Shown here: positions 1-6,499 of the stretch, one piece after another
Layout: each line of letters begins with the position of its first letter
Numbering within the stretch: position 1 is the first letter of the stretch
Assembly (NCBI GenBank): GCA_021832495.1
Contig: JAKBKR010000044.1
Location: 1 to 10,394 of the forward strand
Direction: 5' to 3'
Length of the DNA stretch: 10,394 nucleotides
Source: a bacterium
Lineage (GTDB): Archaea > Thermoplasmatota > Thermoplasmata > Lutacidiplasmatales > UBA184
The notes under the pieces: model-generated
The model's input: only the letters and a program-made list of their open reading frames with translations
Database searches by the model: none
Told to the model about the DNA's origin: nothing
Program-made: the position numbers and the translations under genes

Positions 1-1
1 G

Positions 2-529
2 GGGGCGGACCGGGTGTTGTCGGGGAGGTTCTGGGTGGGTGCGGCGGTAGCGATCGTGGGGGCCATGTTGGCGATCATCGGGGGTGGGGGAAGTTTGTCC
101 CTGGGGTGGCGTCTTGTGCTTCTGGAGGTCCCGATCCCCCTTTTGGTCGGCGCCTATTTTGCGTTCATCGCAGAGGCAACGCGGAACGCTCGGATCGACC
201 GGGTGGTGGGACCGGTGACCATGAGCGGCTTTCTCCTGTCGCTCGTGGCCCTGGCCTTCCTGGGCGGTCCGGTCCAGCTCGTAGCCCTCCCGTCGTGGGG
301 TTATGTGGACTTGTTCGCCGTCGGGGCGACGACCTTCTTCATCGCACCCTGGGCCTTCTTCCGGGCGGGGCAACGGGTCTCCATCGTCATTCCGTCGGTG
401 ATCAATGCGACCATCCCGATCTTCACGATGTTGTTGGTGGTCGGGTTCCTCGGGACTCCGATCACGTTCCTTGAGGTGTTGAGCATCCCCCTCGCCTTCG
501 GGGGGGCCTATGTGGCCATCGTAGCCTGA
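2..529 (+). CDS. EamA/DMT-type membrane transporter, C-terminal part (5' end outside window)
   Basis: The reading frame is open to the left edge, so the N-terminal part is missing. A GTG at 14 is the first possible start codon but is probably internal. The visible 175 or so residues are almost entirely hydrophobic and form about six membrane helices. The first follows a basic GRFW stretch and looks like the last helix of the first EamA repeat. The remaining five make up a second repeat, ending in a P-xx-IF-x-(M)LLVVGFLGTP-(6)-L-x-IPLAFGGAYVA pattern. That ending matches the usual EamA close (a proline-containing helix, a 'LGEP'-like turn, then a final glycine-rich helix). EamA proteins are ten-helix drug/metabolite exporters or importers whose substrate cannot be read from sequence. 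A divergent DMT-fold family is the main alternative. The gene ends 54 bp before purQ, which has its own promoter, so the two are probably separate units. Confidence 0.6.
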   Translation, partial: GADRVLSGRFWVGAAVAIVGAMLAIIGGGGSLSLGWRLVLLEVPIPLLVGAYFAFIAEATRNARIDRVVGPVTMSGFLLSLVALAFLGGPVQLVALPSWGYVDLFAVGATTFFIAPWAFFRAGQRVSIVIPSVINATIPIFTMLLVVGFLGTPITFLEVLSIPLAFGGAYVAIVA

Positions 530-550
530 CGTCGTGGTCAGGGTACCCAC

Positions 551-560
551 AGATTTAATG
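551..560 (+). promoter_or_regulatory. TATA-like box of purQ (leaderless spacing)
   Basis: TTTAA at 554-558 is the only AT-rich patch in the 54 bp between the transporter and purQ. Its centre is about 28 nt upstream of the purQ ATG. Archaeal transcription normally starts about 25-27 nt downstream of the TATA centre, so the mRNA would start at or next to the ATG. No Shine-Dalgarno is visible in front of the ATG, which agrees with a leaderless transcript. Confidence 0.55.
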
Positions 561-583
561 CACTACGGCTATCCCCCGTACGC

Positions 584-1396
584 ATGGCGAAAGCGCGCAA
601 GTCGGTTGCGATCGTTTCCATCGAGGGGACCAATTGCGACCGCGAGCTCGCCTCGGCCTTCGAGACCCTCGGGGCCCGGCCCGAGATCGTGGACCTCGCC
701 CAGTTCACGGACGAAGTGGGATCTCCCATTCTCCGCCGGCGCCTGGAGGACTACGACATGCTCCTTTTTCCCGGGGGATTCTCCGCCGGGGACTACGTGC
801 GCGCCGGTGCGATCATGGCGGCGCGGGTCCGGAGCACCCTGGGACGGGACCTTGCGGAGTACCTGCGCGACCCTTCGCACCTTGTGGGCGGTATCTGCAA
901 TGGTTTTCAGGTGCTCGTGGAGTTGGGACTTCTTCCGGGGCGGCCGGGGAGCCGGTTATCGGTCCCCCAGGCGTGCCTCACCACGAACGATTCGGCTCGT
1001 TTCGAGTGTCGTCCGACGTTCGTGGCGTGGGATGGAGGGAATTTTGCCCCGTTGCGTGGTACCCGGCGGGGCACGGTTTTCTACTTCCCCTCGGCCCATG
1101 GGGAAGGGAAGCTCGTCCTCCGGGGGACCCGGGGAGCCACGCTTCGCGATCTGGAGGACCGCGGGCAGGTGCTCTTCCGATGGGTCGACCCGGACGGCCA
1201 ACCGGCGGGTTATCCTTGGAACCCGAACGGCTCGGCCGGGAATGTGGCCGGTATCACGAACCCGGAGGGTACGGTCTTCGGTCTCATGCCCCATCCGGAA
1301 CGGTCCGTGGTCGAGTCCCGGCGGGACCGTCTCGTGAGCGATTCCGAGGCGCGGCGCATCCGCACCGGGCGCGATTTCCTCCGGTCTCTCCTCTAA
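584..1396 (+). CDS. purQ: Phosphoribosylformylglycinamidine synthase, glutaminase subunit PurQ
   Basis: PurQ is the class I glutamine amidotransferase of FGAM synthase. It releases ammonia from glutamine for PurL, with PurS as scaffold, in step four of cytosolic purine synthesis. The 270-residue product starts with a beta strand and the PurQ signature IEGTNCDRE (13-21). Next come FPGGFSAGDYVRAG (62-75), the nucleophile elbow GICNGFQVLVELGLLPG with Cys105, and MPHPERSV (235-242) with His237 and Glu239 completing the Cys-His-Glu triad. All key residues are present. It is longer than the common 220-230 residue PurQ because of extra sequence around 130-215 (before and around the PWNPNGS region); it is not the GATase domain of a fused PurL. 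No purL or purS lies next to it. The ATG at 584 fits the TATA-like box 28 nt upstream. Confidence 0.95.
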   Translation: MAKARKSVAIVSIEGTNCDRELASAFETLGARPEIVDLAQFTDEVGSPILRRRLEDYDMLLFPGGFSAGDYVRAGAIMAARVRSTLGRDLAEYLRDPSHLVGGICNGFQVLVELGLLPGRPGSRLSVPQACLTTNDSARFECRPTFVAWDGGNFAPLRGTRRGTVFYFPSAHGEGKLVLRGTRGATLRDLEDRGQVLFRWVDPDGQPAGYPWNPNGSAGNVAGITNPEGTVFGLMPHPERSVVESRRDRLVSDSEARRIRTGRDFLRSLL

Positions 1397-1410
1397 ACAC
1401 TAGGGGCTTC

Positions 1411-1420
1411 CCTTATCAAC
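1411..1420 (+). promoter_or_regulatory. Weak TATA-like element before the zinc-ribbon gene
   Basis: TTATCA at 1413-1418 is the most AT-rich piece of the 40 bp between purQ and the zinc-ribbon gene. Its centre is 22 nt from the first ATG (1437) and 28 nt from the second in-frame ATG (1443). The latter matches the spacing seen for purQ and the M1 aminopeptidase, which mildly favours 1443 as the leaderless start. The element is a poor match to the TTTAWA consensus. Confidence 0.3.
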
Positions 1421-1436
1421 CCCGACGTCTATCTCT

Positions 1437-1808
1437 ATGACAATGTACCAGGTCCCCCTCGCCGCATGTCCGTACTGTCACCAAGGCACACTGGCGAACG
1501 GTTATTTTTGTGCGTTCTGCGGAGCGCAACTCCGTCCCTATCCCGGGCAGCAAGGCTCGCCTCCCGCGGCGCAGCAGGCAGCGGCGCCACCTCCTCAGCA
1601 GCAACCACCTCCCCAACAGTATCAACGGGCTCCTCCCCAACAAGCCCCCGCGCCGGCCCAGTACGAGCGACCCGCCAGTGCCCCACCGCAGCAGGCCGGT
1701 TATGGGACCGGTGGTTCCCAGGCGATCGTCTGCCCGGAGTGTGGCCGGCCTAACGATCCCTGGCTCACGCATTGCAAAGCATGCGGCCGTCCCCTCATGC
1801 GGTCGTAG
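1437..1808 (+). CDS. Small double zinc-ribbon protein with Pro/Gln-rich linker
   Basis: The 123-residue product has two treble-clef or ribbon-type zinc sites separated by a disordered spacer. The first site is Cys11-x2-Cys14 with Cys25-x2-Cys28 (CPYC and CAFCG). The second is Cys99-x2-Cys102 with Cys113-x2-Cys116 (CPECG and CKACG). Residues 34-95 are rich in proline, glutamine and alanine, with runs such as PPPQQQPPPQQ, and are probably unstructured. There is no signal peptide or membrane helix, so the protein is likely cytosolic. Such ribbons in archaea bind nucleic acids or protein partners, but no specific function can be assigned. An ATG at 1443, two codons in, may be the true start. The 3' end overlaps the uracil-DNA glycosylase gene, suggesting co-transcription and perhaps translational coupling. 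Confidence 0.8.
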   Translation: MTMYQVPLAACPYCHQGTLANGYFCAFCGAQLRPYPGQQGSPPAAQQAAAPPPQQQPPPQQYQRAPPQQAPAPAQYERPASAPPQQAGYGTGGSQAIVCPECGRPNDPWLTHCKACGRPLMRS

Positions 1809-2539
1809 GGCCCTCGGCTTCCCTCGAGCAGCTCTCGGCGGAGATCGTCCGCTGTCGAAAGTGCCCGCGTCTTGTACGGTATCGGGAGCGGATCGCCCGG
1901 GAAGGGTCGTTCCGGGACGGCGTCCCCTACTGGGGAAAGCCCGTTCCCGGGTTCGGTGATCCGGGTGCCCGGTTGCTCGTTGTCGGTCTGGCCCCCGCGG
2001 CCCGCGGCGCCAACCGGACGGGGAGGATCTTCACGGGGGACCGGTCGGCCGCCTTCCTCACGGCGGCGCTCTTTCGGGCTGGATGGGCGAGCCAACCCAC
2101 CTCTACATCGCGGGACGACGGCTTGTCGTATCGGGATGCCTACATTACGGCCGCCGTCCGGTGCGTCCCTCCTGACAACCGTCCCTCCTCTCAGGAGGAG
2201 CGGAACTGTCTTCCCTTCCTCGTCCGGGAGATGCGGTCGCTTCCCAGGCTCCGGGCGATACTCGGGCTGGGAAAACTTGCTTGGGACCGGTCCTTCTCGG
2301 CGGCCTGCACCGCCTACGGAGTCCAGCCCCGCAAGGTGTCCTTCGCCCACGGGGCAAACGTCGCGCTCGTTCCGGGCGGGCTCACGCTCTGGGGGGCATA
2401 CCATCCGAGTCCCCGCAACACCCAGACGGGACTTCTGTCGGAGGCGATGTTCGATCGGGTGCTGGGAGAGGTCCGGCGCTACTTGGTGGCGGAGAGCGCC
2501 GCCTCGAACTCTGCGAACCGGGGCCGCATCCGCTCGTAG
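1781..2539 (+). CDS. Family 5 uracil-DNA glycosylase (UDGb type, 4Fe-4S)
   Basis: This enzyme removes uracil, and in this family other deaminated bases, from DNA to start base-excision repair. Numbered from the ATG at 1781 (252 residues), four cysteines sit where the family holds its 4Fe-4S cluster: Cys25 and Cys28 (CRKCPRL), Cys128 (AAVRCVPP) and Cys143 (ERNCLPF). Between them lie YWGKPVPGFGDP, the base-binding/active-site motif GLAPAARGANRTGR (69-82) and FTGD. The C-terminal motif HPSPRNTQTG (208-217) is the DNA-intercalation loop. The GLAPAA-x-GxNRTGR form lacks the polar catalytic residue of family 4, which separates UDGb from UDGa. A TTG at 1772 is an alternative start. The gene overlaps the zinc-ribbon gene by 28 bp and runs 61 bp into the convergent M1 aminopeptidase gene. 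Its last 15 or so residues lie beyond the usual family end. Confidence 0.92.
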   Translation: MRPSPHAVVGPSASLEQLSAEIVRCRKCPRLVRYRERIAREGSFRDGVPYWGKPVPGFGDPGARLLVVGLAPAARGANRTGRIFTGDRSAAFLTAALFRAGWASQPTSTSRDDGLSYRDAYITAAVRCVPPDNRPSSQEERNCLPFLVREMRSLPRLRAILGLGKLAWDRSFSAACTAYGVQPRKVSFAHGANVALVPGGLTLWGAYHPSPRNTQTGLLSEAMFDRVLGEVRRYLVAESAASNSANRGRIRS

Positions 2540-4929
2540 ACCTTGAGCAGCTCGAACCCTTTCGCCTTGCCCGATTCGGCACCCGGGAGCGGGTGTTGGT
2601 CGAGGAACGTACGCATCTCATCGAACCACATGAGGCCGGCTCGGGAGACGAAGCTCTGCAGGAACTGAGAGAGGATGGCGGATCCTTTCATGGCCGAGTT
2701 GAGGGTCTCCAGGTTGTCGGCCATCCACCGGCGAAGGACCACCCGCCCGAGCTCCTGCCGGCTTCCGAAGGCGATGCAACTGGAGAGGAGCGGGATGGCG
2801 CGGCCGAGCCCGGTCTCGGGGCGGAAGACGAGCCCGAGGCTGCGTTCCAAGAGTTCGGGCTGGCTGAAACAGGCCAGCGCGAGGGAGCAACGCCACGCAT
2901 CGCCCTCGTTGGGCGAACTCAGGAACATCTTCTCGATCTCCTCGTAGGCCTCGGTGCCTCCCCGGAGGGCGTGGGCAACCACGATGGCGGCCCGGACCTC
3001 GGGTTCCGCCCGGCCGTACTGGGGGAACCGTTCATCCATCTTCCCGGCAAAGTTCCGGTCGAAGAGGTCCTGCAGGAGCGCCAGCCGTTCTCGCAGCACA
3101 CGCACGGATTGGGATTCGTCGGGGCGGGAATCGAGGCCGTGGCGCTGCAGCTGGGCGGCAGCGAAGAGCCGGACCTCTCCTTCGATTCCCTCCAAGCCAT
3201 CAAAGAGCGGGGCGAGCGCGGAGAGCTCGGAGACGATCTCCTCGGCGACCAGAGTGCTCGGGTCGTCCCGAAGTCGGCGGATCAGAGCAAAGTAGTCCGC
3301 AGGATCGGTCTTGCCGGCGAGCAGGGCGGCGTAGGTATCCTGGACGAGACCCCAACGGTCGGCTTCCGGAAGTTCGGCAAGTCGCGCGTGGAGCGCGGAC
3401 CCGAGCGCCTCAGAGTACTGGACCCGATAATAGCCCGTGCGTCCGCCGTTGACGAGCACCCAAGCGGGGTCCTCCGTTCCAAGGTCGATGGACAGGGTCC
3501 GGTCCTTGAAGAGCAACCGCTGCTCCTTTCCCGCAAGCGATAGCGTGATAGGCACGGGCCAGGGGTCGGCGGCATCGGTTCCCTCCAGAAGAAATCGCTC
3601 TTGGGTCAAGACGAGCTGGGAGCCTTCCCTGCGGATGTAGATGAGAGGATAGCCGACCCGGCGCACCCATGCGCCCATGATCTCAGGAATTGGTACTGCG
3701 GTGACCTCCTCGATGGTCCGCCATAGGTCCATGCTTTGGGCGTTCGCGTACTGGTACCGCTTGAGGTAGGTGGAGACCCCCTTGGCGAAATGTTCCGGGC
3801 CGAGGAAGGATTCGATCATCCGCAGGACCGCTCCCCCCTTCTCGTAGCTGATCTCGTCGAACGCCTCATCGATCTCGACGGGGCGGGCAATCTCGGCTTC
3901 GATCGGGTGCGTGGTGACGAGCGCGTCCCAGAGAAGGGCCCGGCTGGTGCTCTCCGACAGGAAGTCGTTCCAGACCCCCCATTCTGGATGGAGATCCTCG
4001 AGCGCCTTGTACGACATGAACGTCGCAAAGCTCTCGTTGAGCCATAGGTCGTTCCACCAGGCCATGGTGACGAGGTCGCCAAACCACTGGTGGGCGATCT
4101 CGTGAGCGATGGTAACCGCGACCTGCTTCTTGATGAGAGCGCTCGTGTTGACATCCACGAGGAGGGCGATCTCGCGGAAGGAGATGGCGCCCCAGTTCTC
4201 CATGGCACCGACCCACGTGTCAGGCACGCTGATGAGGTGAAGCTTGGGCAAGGGGTACGGGATCCCGAAGTACCGTTCGAAGAACTCGACGGTGGGCGCG
4301 GCGTGGTCCAGGGCGAACCCGGCGTTCTCCCGCTTTTCTTTGGGAAGAGCGACGATCACCCGGAGACGCCCCGAGCGCCGCTCGACCTCGGCGATCGGGC
4401 CGATGCCGAAGTAGACGAGGTACGTGGACATCCGGGGTGTGGGGTGGAAGCGGATCCGTTTCTTCCCCCCGGGTACCGGGGTCGAGTTCAACATCGGGGT
4501 GTTGAACACGGCATGCAGGGCCTCGGGGATGGTGAGGTTCACCTGGAACACGGCCTTGTAGGCCGGATGGTCAAGGCACGGGAACATCCGGCGCGCCTGG
4601 GTCGCTTCGAACTGGGTGGTCAGGAGATACCCGCCATCGAACTGGGATTTGTAAAAGCCGATGAGCTTCTCCTGGGCGACCGTACCCTCGAACTGGATCT
4701 CCACGAAACGGTCCTCCTTCGTGAGTCCGTGGACCTGGAACTCCTCTTCATCGGGCCCGTCCTCCCAGCCCAGCTCGCCCGAACCCCCCTTGACGCTGAG
4801 GATGTTCAGCCCCACCTGATTGAGGGTCAGGTCTGCGGGGGGGTCCTCGAGGTTGATCCGGACCTTCCCGGCATACCTGAGCCCGGCATAGTCCACATCG
4901 AGGCTCAGGTCGTAGCTCAGGATGTTCAT
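2479..4929 (-). CDS. M1 family zinc aminopeptidase, tricorn interacting factor F2/F3-like
   Basis: The 816-residue cytosolic metallo-aminopeptidase trims N-terminal residues from peptides. In Thermoplasma, proteins of this type (F2/F3) finish the degradation of products from the proteasome and tricorn protease. From the ATG at 4929, an N-terminal beta domain (about 1-190) leads to the substrate-binding GAMENWGA (241-248) and the zinc motif HEIAH (276-280). The third ligand is Glu299 (NESFA), giving HExxH-x18-E, with catalytic Tyr362 in SYEKGG. Residues 500-816 form a helical, ERAP1-C-like C-terminal domain. Length and order match the family. An upstream ATG at 5037 would add 36 residues overlapping cobT and is unlikely. 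The chosen ATG follows the Shine-Dalgarno AAGGAGGG (4941-4948, 11 nt away) and a TATA-like box 27 nt upstream. The gene lies 31 nt after cobT and overlaps the convergent glycosylase gene. Confidence 0.93.
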   Translation of the reverse strand: MNILSYDLSLDVDYAGLRYAGKVRINLEDPPADLTLNQVGLNILSVKGGSGELGWEDGPDEEEFQVHGLTKEDRFVEIQFEGTVAQEKLIGFYKSQFDGGYLLTTQFEATQARRMFPCLDHPAYKAVFQVNLTIPEALHAVFNTPMLNSTPVPGGKKRIRFHPTPRMSTYLVYFGIGPIAEVERRSGRLRVIVALPKEKRENAGFALDHAAPTVEFFERYFGIPYPLPKLHLISVPDTWVGAMENWGAISFREIALLVDVNTSALIKKQVAVTIAHEIAHQWFGDLVTMAWWNDLWLNESFATFMSYKALEDLHPEWGVWNDFLSESTSRALLWDALVTTHPIEAEIARPVEIDEAFDEISYEKGGAVLRMIESFLGPEHFAKGVSTYLKRYQYANAQSMDLWRTIEEVTAVPIPEIMGAWVRRVGYPLIYIRREGSQLVLTQERFLLEGTDAADPWPVPITLSLAGKEQRLLFKDRTLSIDLGTEDPAWVLVNGGRTGYYRVQYSEALGSALHARLAELPEADRWGLVQDTYAALLAGKTDPADYFALIRRLRDDPSTLVAEEIVSELSALAPLFDGLEGIEGEVRLFAAAQLQRHGLDSRPDESQSVRVLRERLALLQDLFDRNFAGKMDERFPQYGRAEPEVRAAIVVAHALRGGTEAYEEIEKMFLSSPNEGDAWRCSLALACFSQPELLERSLGLVFRPETGLGRAIPLLSSCIAFGSRQELGRVVLRRWMADNLETLNSAMKGSAILSQFLQSFVSRAGLMWFDEMRTFLDQHPLPGAESGKAKGFELLKVYERMRPRFAEFEAALSATK

Positions 4930-4940
4930 TGCCTCCGACA

Positions 4941-4960
4941 CCCTCCTTCGAGGATAAAGG
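4941..4960 (-). promoter_or_regulatory. TATA-like box and Shine-Dalgarno of the M1 aminopeptidase
   Basis: On the minus strand, CCTTTATC (4953-4960) directly follows the cobT stop codon. Its centre lies 27 nt before the aminopeptidase ATG at 4929, the distance expected for transcription starting at that ATG. Between them AAGGAGGG (4941-4948) is a strong Shine-Dalgarno, 11 nt from the ATG. The gene could therefore be translated from read-through of the cobT operon and also from its own leaderless transcript. Confidence 0.5.
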
Positions 4961-6025
4961 TTACCCGGGCCGAAGGCGACCCGCGACGTTCGCCTCCTCG
5001 AACGTGGCCATTTCGCGTAGTAACCGGCACGCGGCATCGCAGAGCACGAGGCCGAGGACGGCGCCCGTTCCCTCGCCGAGGCGCATCGACAGGTCGAGGT
5101 AGGGCACGAGGCCGAGATGGTCGAGGGCCACCGAGTGCGCAGGTTCGGCCGAGCGGTGTGCGGCGACGAGATGGTCGATTATGCGATCATTGAGGAGCGC
5201 AGCCCACAGGACGGCGGCGGTGGAGATGAGCCCATCGACGAGGATGGGCCGCCGCTGGCGCGCCGCCTCGAGGGCAGCGCCGGCGATGGCCGCGATCTCG
5301 AACCCCCCCAGAGCGGCCAAAAGTGGGACCGGTGCGGTCCGCGGCCCGACCCGGTCGACGGCCCGCTGGACCACGCTGCGCTTGCGTTCCAGGGTCGGAT
5401 CGTCGATCCCTGTCCCCCGTCCCACGAGCCCCGCGGGCGCTCGTCGGGTGATCGCCGCGATGAGGGCGGTGGCGGAGGTGGTGTTCCCAATCCCCATTTC
5501 CCCGAGCGCGAGGGCCCGGGCCCCGCCCCGGATCGCATCCGAGGCCGCTTCGCTACCGATGTCGATGGCGGTCCGGGTCTCCGCCTCGGTCATGGCGTCT
5601 TCCCGGGCCAGGTTCCGGGTGCCCGGGGCGACCTTACGCGGGAGGAATCCGGGGCGTGGGGGGAGGGGTTCCGAATCGACCCCGACGTCGACCACGGTGA
5701 GTTCCGCTCCGATCATCCGGGAGAGGACACTGATGGCGGCGCCGCCGTTCAGGAAGTTATCGACCATGGCGGCCGTGACCGAGCTCGGGTAGGCGGAAAC
5801 GCCCTCTTCGGTGACCCCGTGGTCCCCGGCGAACACGAGCACGGCGGGCGGGTCGACCCATGGGAGGGGCTCCCCTTGGATCGCCGCCAGGCGTTTCACG
5901 AGCTCTTCCAGGCGACCGAGGCTGCCCGTGGGCTTGGTGAGCTTGAGCAAGCGGTCCTCCGCCGCCCGGAGTGCGCTGGCATCAGCGGCGGGGATCTGGC
6001 CCGCCCGGACCTCGATCCGCTCCAT
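4961..6025 (-). CDS. cobT: Nicotinate-nucleotide--dimethylbenzimidazole phosphoribosyltransferase CobT, bacterial-looking form
   Basis: CobT transfers ribose phosphate from nicotinate mononucleotide to the lower-ligand base (classically 5,6-dimethylbenzimidazole), giving the alpha-ribotide used in cobamide nucleotide-loop assembly. The 354-residue length is typical. Motifs in order are KPTGSLGRLE (31-40), FAGDHGV...EGVSAYP (65-80), NFLNGGAAI (90-98), GEMGIGNTT (175-183) with Glu176, GRGTGIDD (202-209), GGFEIAA (240-246), VDGLISTAA (263-271), RSAEPAH (291-297), and RLGEGTGA with Glu318. Glu318 aligns with the catalytic base Glu317 of the Salmonella enzyme. These motifs match the bacterial CobT pattern more closely than I would expect for the divergent archaeal form. 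No other cobamide genes are adjacent. The start is 12 nt after the upstream membrane-protein gene, with no clear Shine-Dalgarno, suggesting coupled translation. Confidence 0.94.
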   Translation of the reverse strand: MERIEVRAGQIPAADASALRAAEDRLLKLTKPTGSLGRLEELVKRLAAIQGEPLPWVDPPAVLVFAGDHGVTEEGVSAYPSSVTAAMVDNFLNGGAAISVLSRMIGAELTVVDVGVDSEPLPPRPGFLPRKVAPGTRNLAREDAMTEAETRTAIDIGSEAASDAIRGGARALALGEMGIGNTTSATALIAAITRRAPAGLVGRGTGIDDPTLERKRSVVQRAVDRVGPRTAPVPLLAALGGFEIAAIAGAALEAARQRRPILVDGLISTAAVLWAALLNDRIIDHLVAAHRSAEPAHSVALDHLGLVPYLDLSMRLGEGTGAVLGLVLCDAACRLLREMATFEEANVAGRLRPG

Positions 6026-6037
6026 CCGTCGCCCGTC

Positions 6038-6499
6038 CTAGTCCCGGATCCGCAACTCCTGCTTGCGCTGGAGGAGCCGCTCCTCATCCGAGGGTGTGAG
6101 GTCCCACAAGAGGTCCTCCACCTCGGGCAGGTTCCGGACGAACTCCGCTTTGCTCTTCGTCTTCAGGAGATGCTCGAACCGACGACGGGCCACGAGATAG
6201 ACGGCCACCATGTAGATGCCGATGATGTCGATGATGATCCCGGACACGACAAAGAGGAGGATCCAATCGGTCGTGGCGCTCTGGTAGTTCGCCGGGCAAC
6301 TGGCGTTCTGGGGGCAATCGGGACCGAGGAGGGTGGGCACGTAGCTCGAAAAGGGCTGATCGTAAAGGAGCGGGGAGTAGGCGGCGAACGCACTGATGCT
6401 CAGGAAGGCCCCGAGGACCAGGACCGCGATTCCAAGGGGAAATCTGATCTTGCGATAGAAGTAGCGAAGGCGGGTGGTGAGCGTCGCCTCCTCTGTCAT
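6038..6499 (-). CDS. Two-helix membrane protein with charged cytoplasmic tail, function unknown
   Basis: I do not recognise a characterised family. The 153-residue product has a basic N-terminus (TTRLRYFYRKIRF) and a first membrane helix at about 21-42. A loop of about 36 residues follows with two cysteines (62 and 68) and one N-glycosylation sequon (NAS), consistent with an extracytoplasmic location and a disulfide. A second helix lies at about 79-104 and is followed by RRR. The remaining 49 residues are charged and helical (KTKSKAEFVRNLPEVEDLLWDL...RKQELRIR), predicted cytoplasmic. This tail resembles a short C-terminal segment that I recall from several Thermoplasmata membrane proteins (from memory, unconfirmed). 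Its start codon overlaps the queC stop by four bases (ATGA), and cobT begins 12 nt after its stop, so it is an internal operon gene. Its position suggests no specific function. Confidence 0.75.
   Translation of the reverse strand: MTEEATLTTRLRYFYRKIRFPLGIAVLVLGAFLSISAFAAYSPLLYDQPFSSYVPTLLGPDCPQNASCPANYQSATTDWILLFVVSGIIIDIIGIYMVAVYLVARRRFEHLLKTKSKAEFVRNLPEVEDLLWDLTPSDEERLLQRKQELRIRD

Noticed and set aside
534..1337. 267-codon plus-strand ORF overlapping purQ in another frame
   Set aside because: The purQ frame has full catalytic motifs; this ORF reads as Arg/Ser/Pro-rich shadow sequence.
2281..3543. 420-codon plus-strand ORF
   Set aside because: It lies antisense to the M1 aminopeptidase, whose catalytic motifs are intact. 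Its product has no recognisable domain, and long antisense ORFs are expected in GC-rich DNA.
4930..5037. 36-residue N-terminal extension of the M1 aminopeptidase
   Set aside because: It overlaps the cobT 3' end, has no family similarity, and bypasses the TATA-like box and Shine-Dalgarno in front of 4929.
4090..5193. 367-codon plus-strand ORF
   Set aside because: Antisense to the aminopeptidase N-terminal half and the cobT 3' end; the composition is a mirror of those genes, with no family match that I can see.
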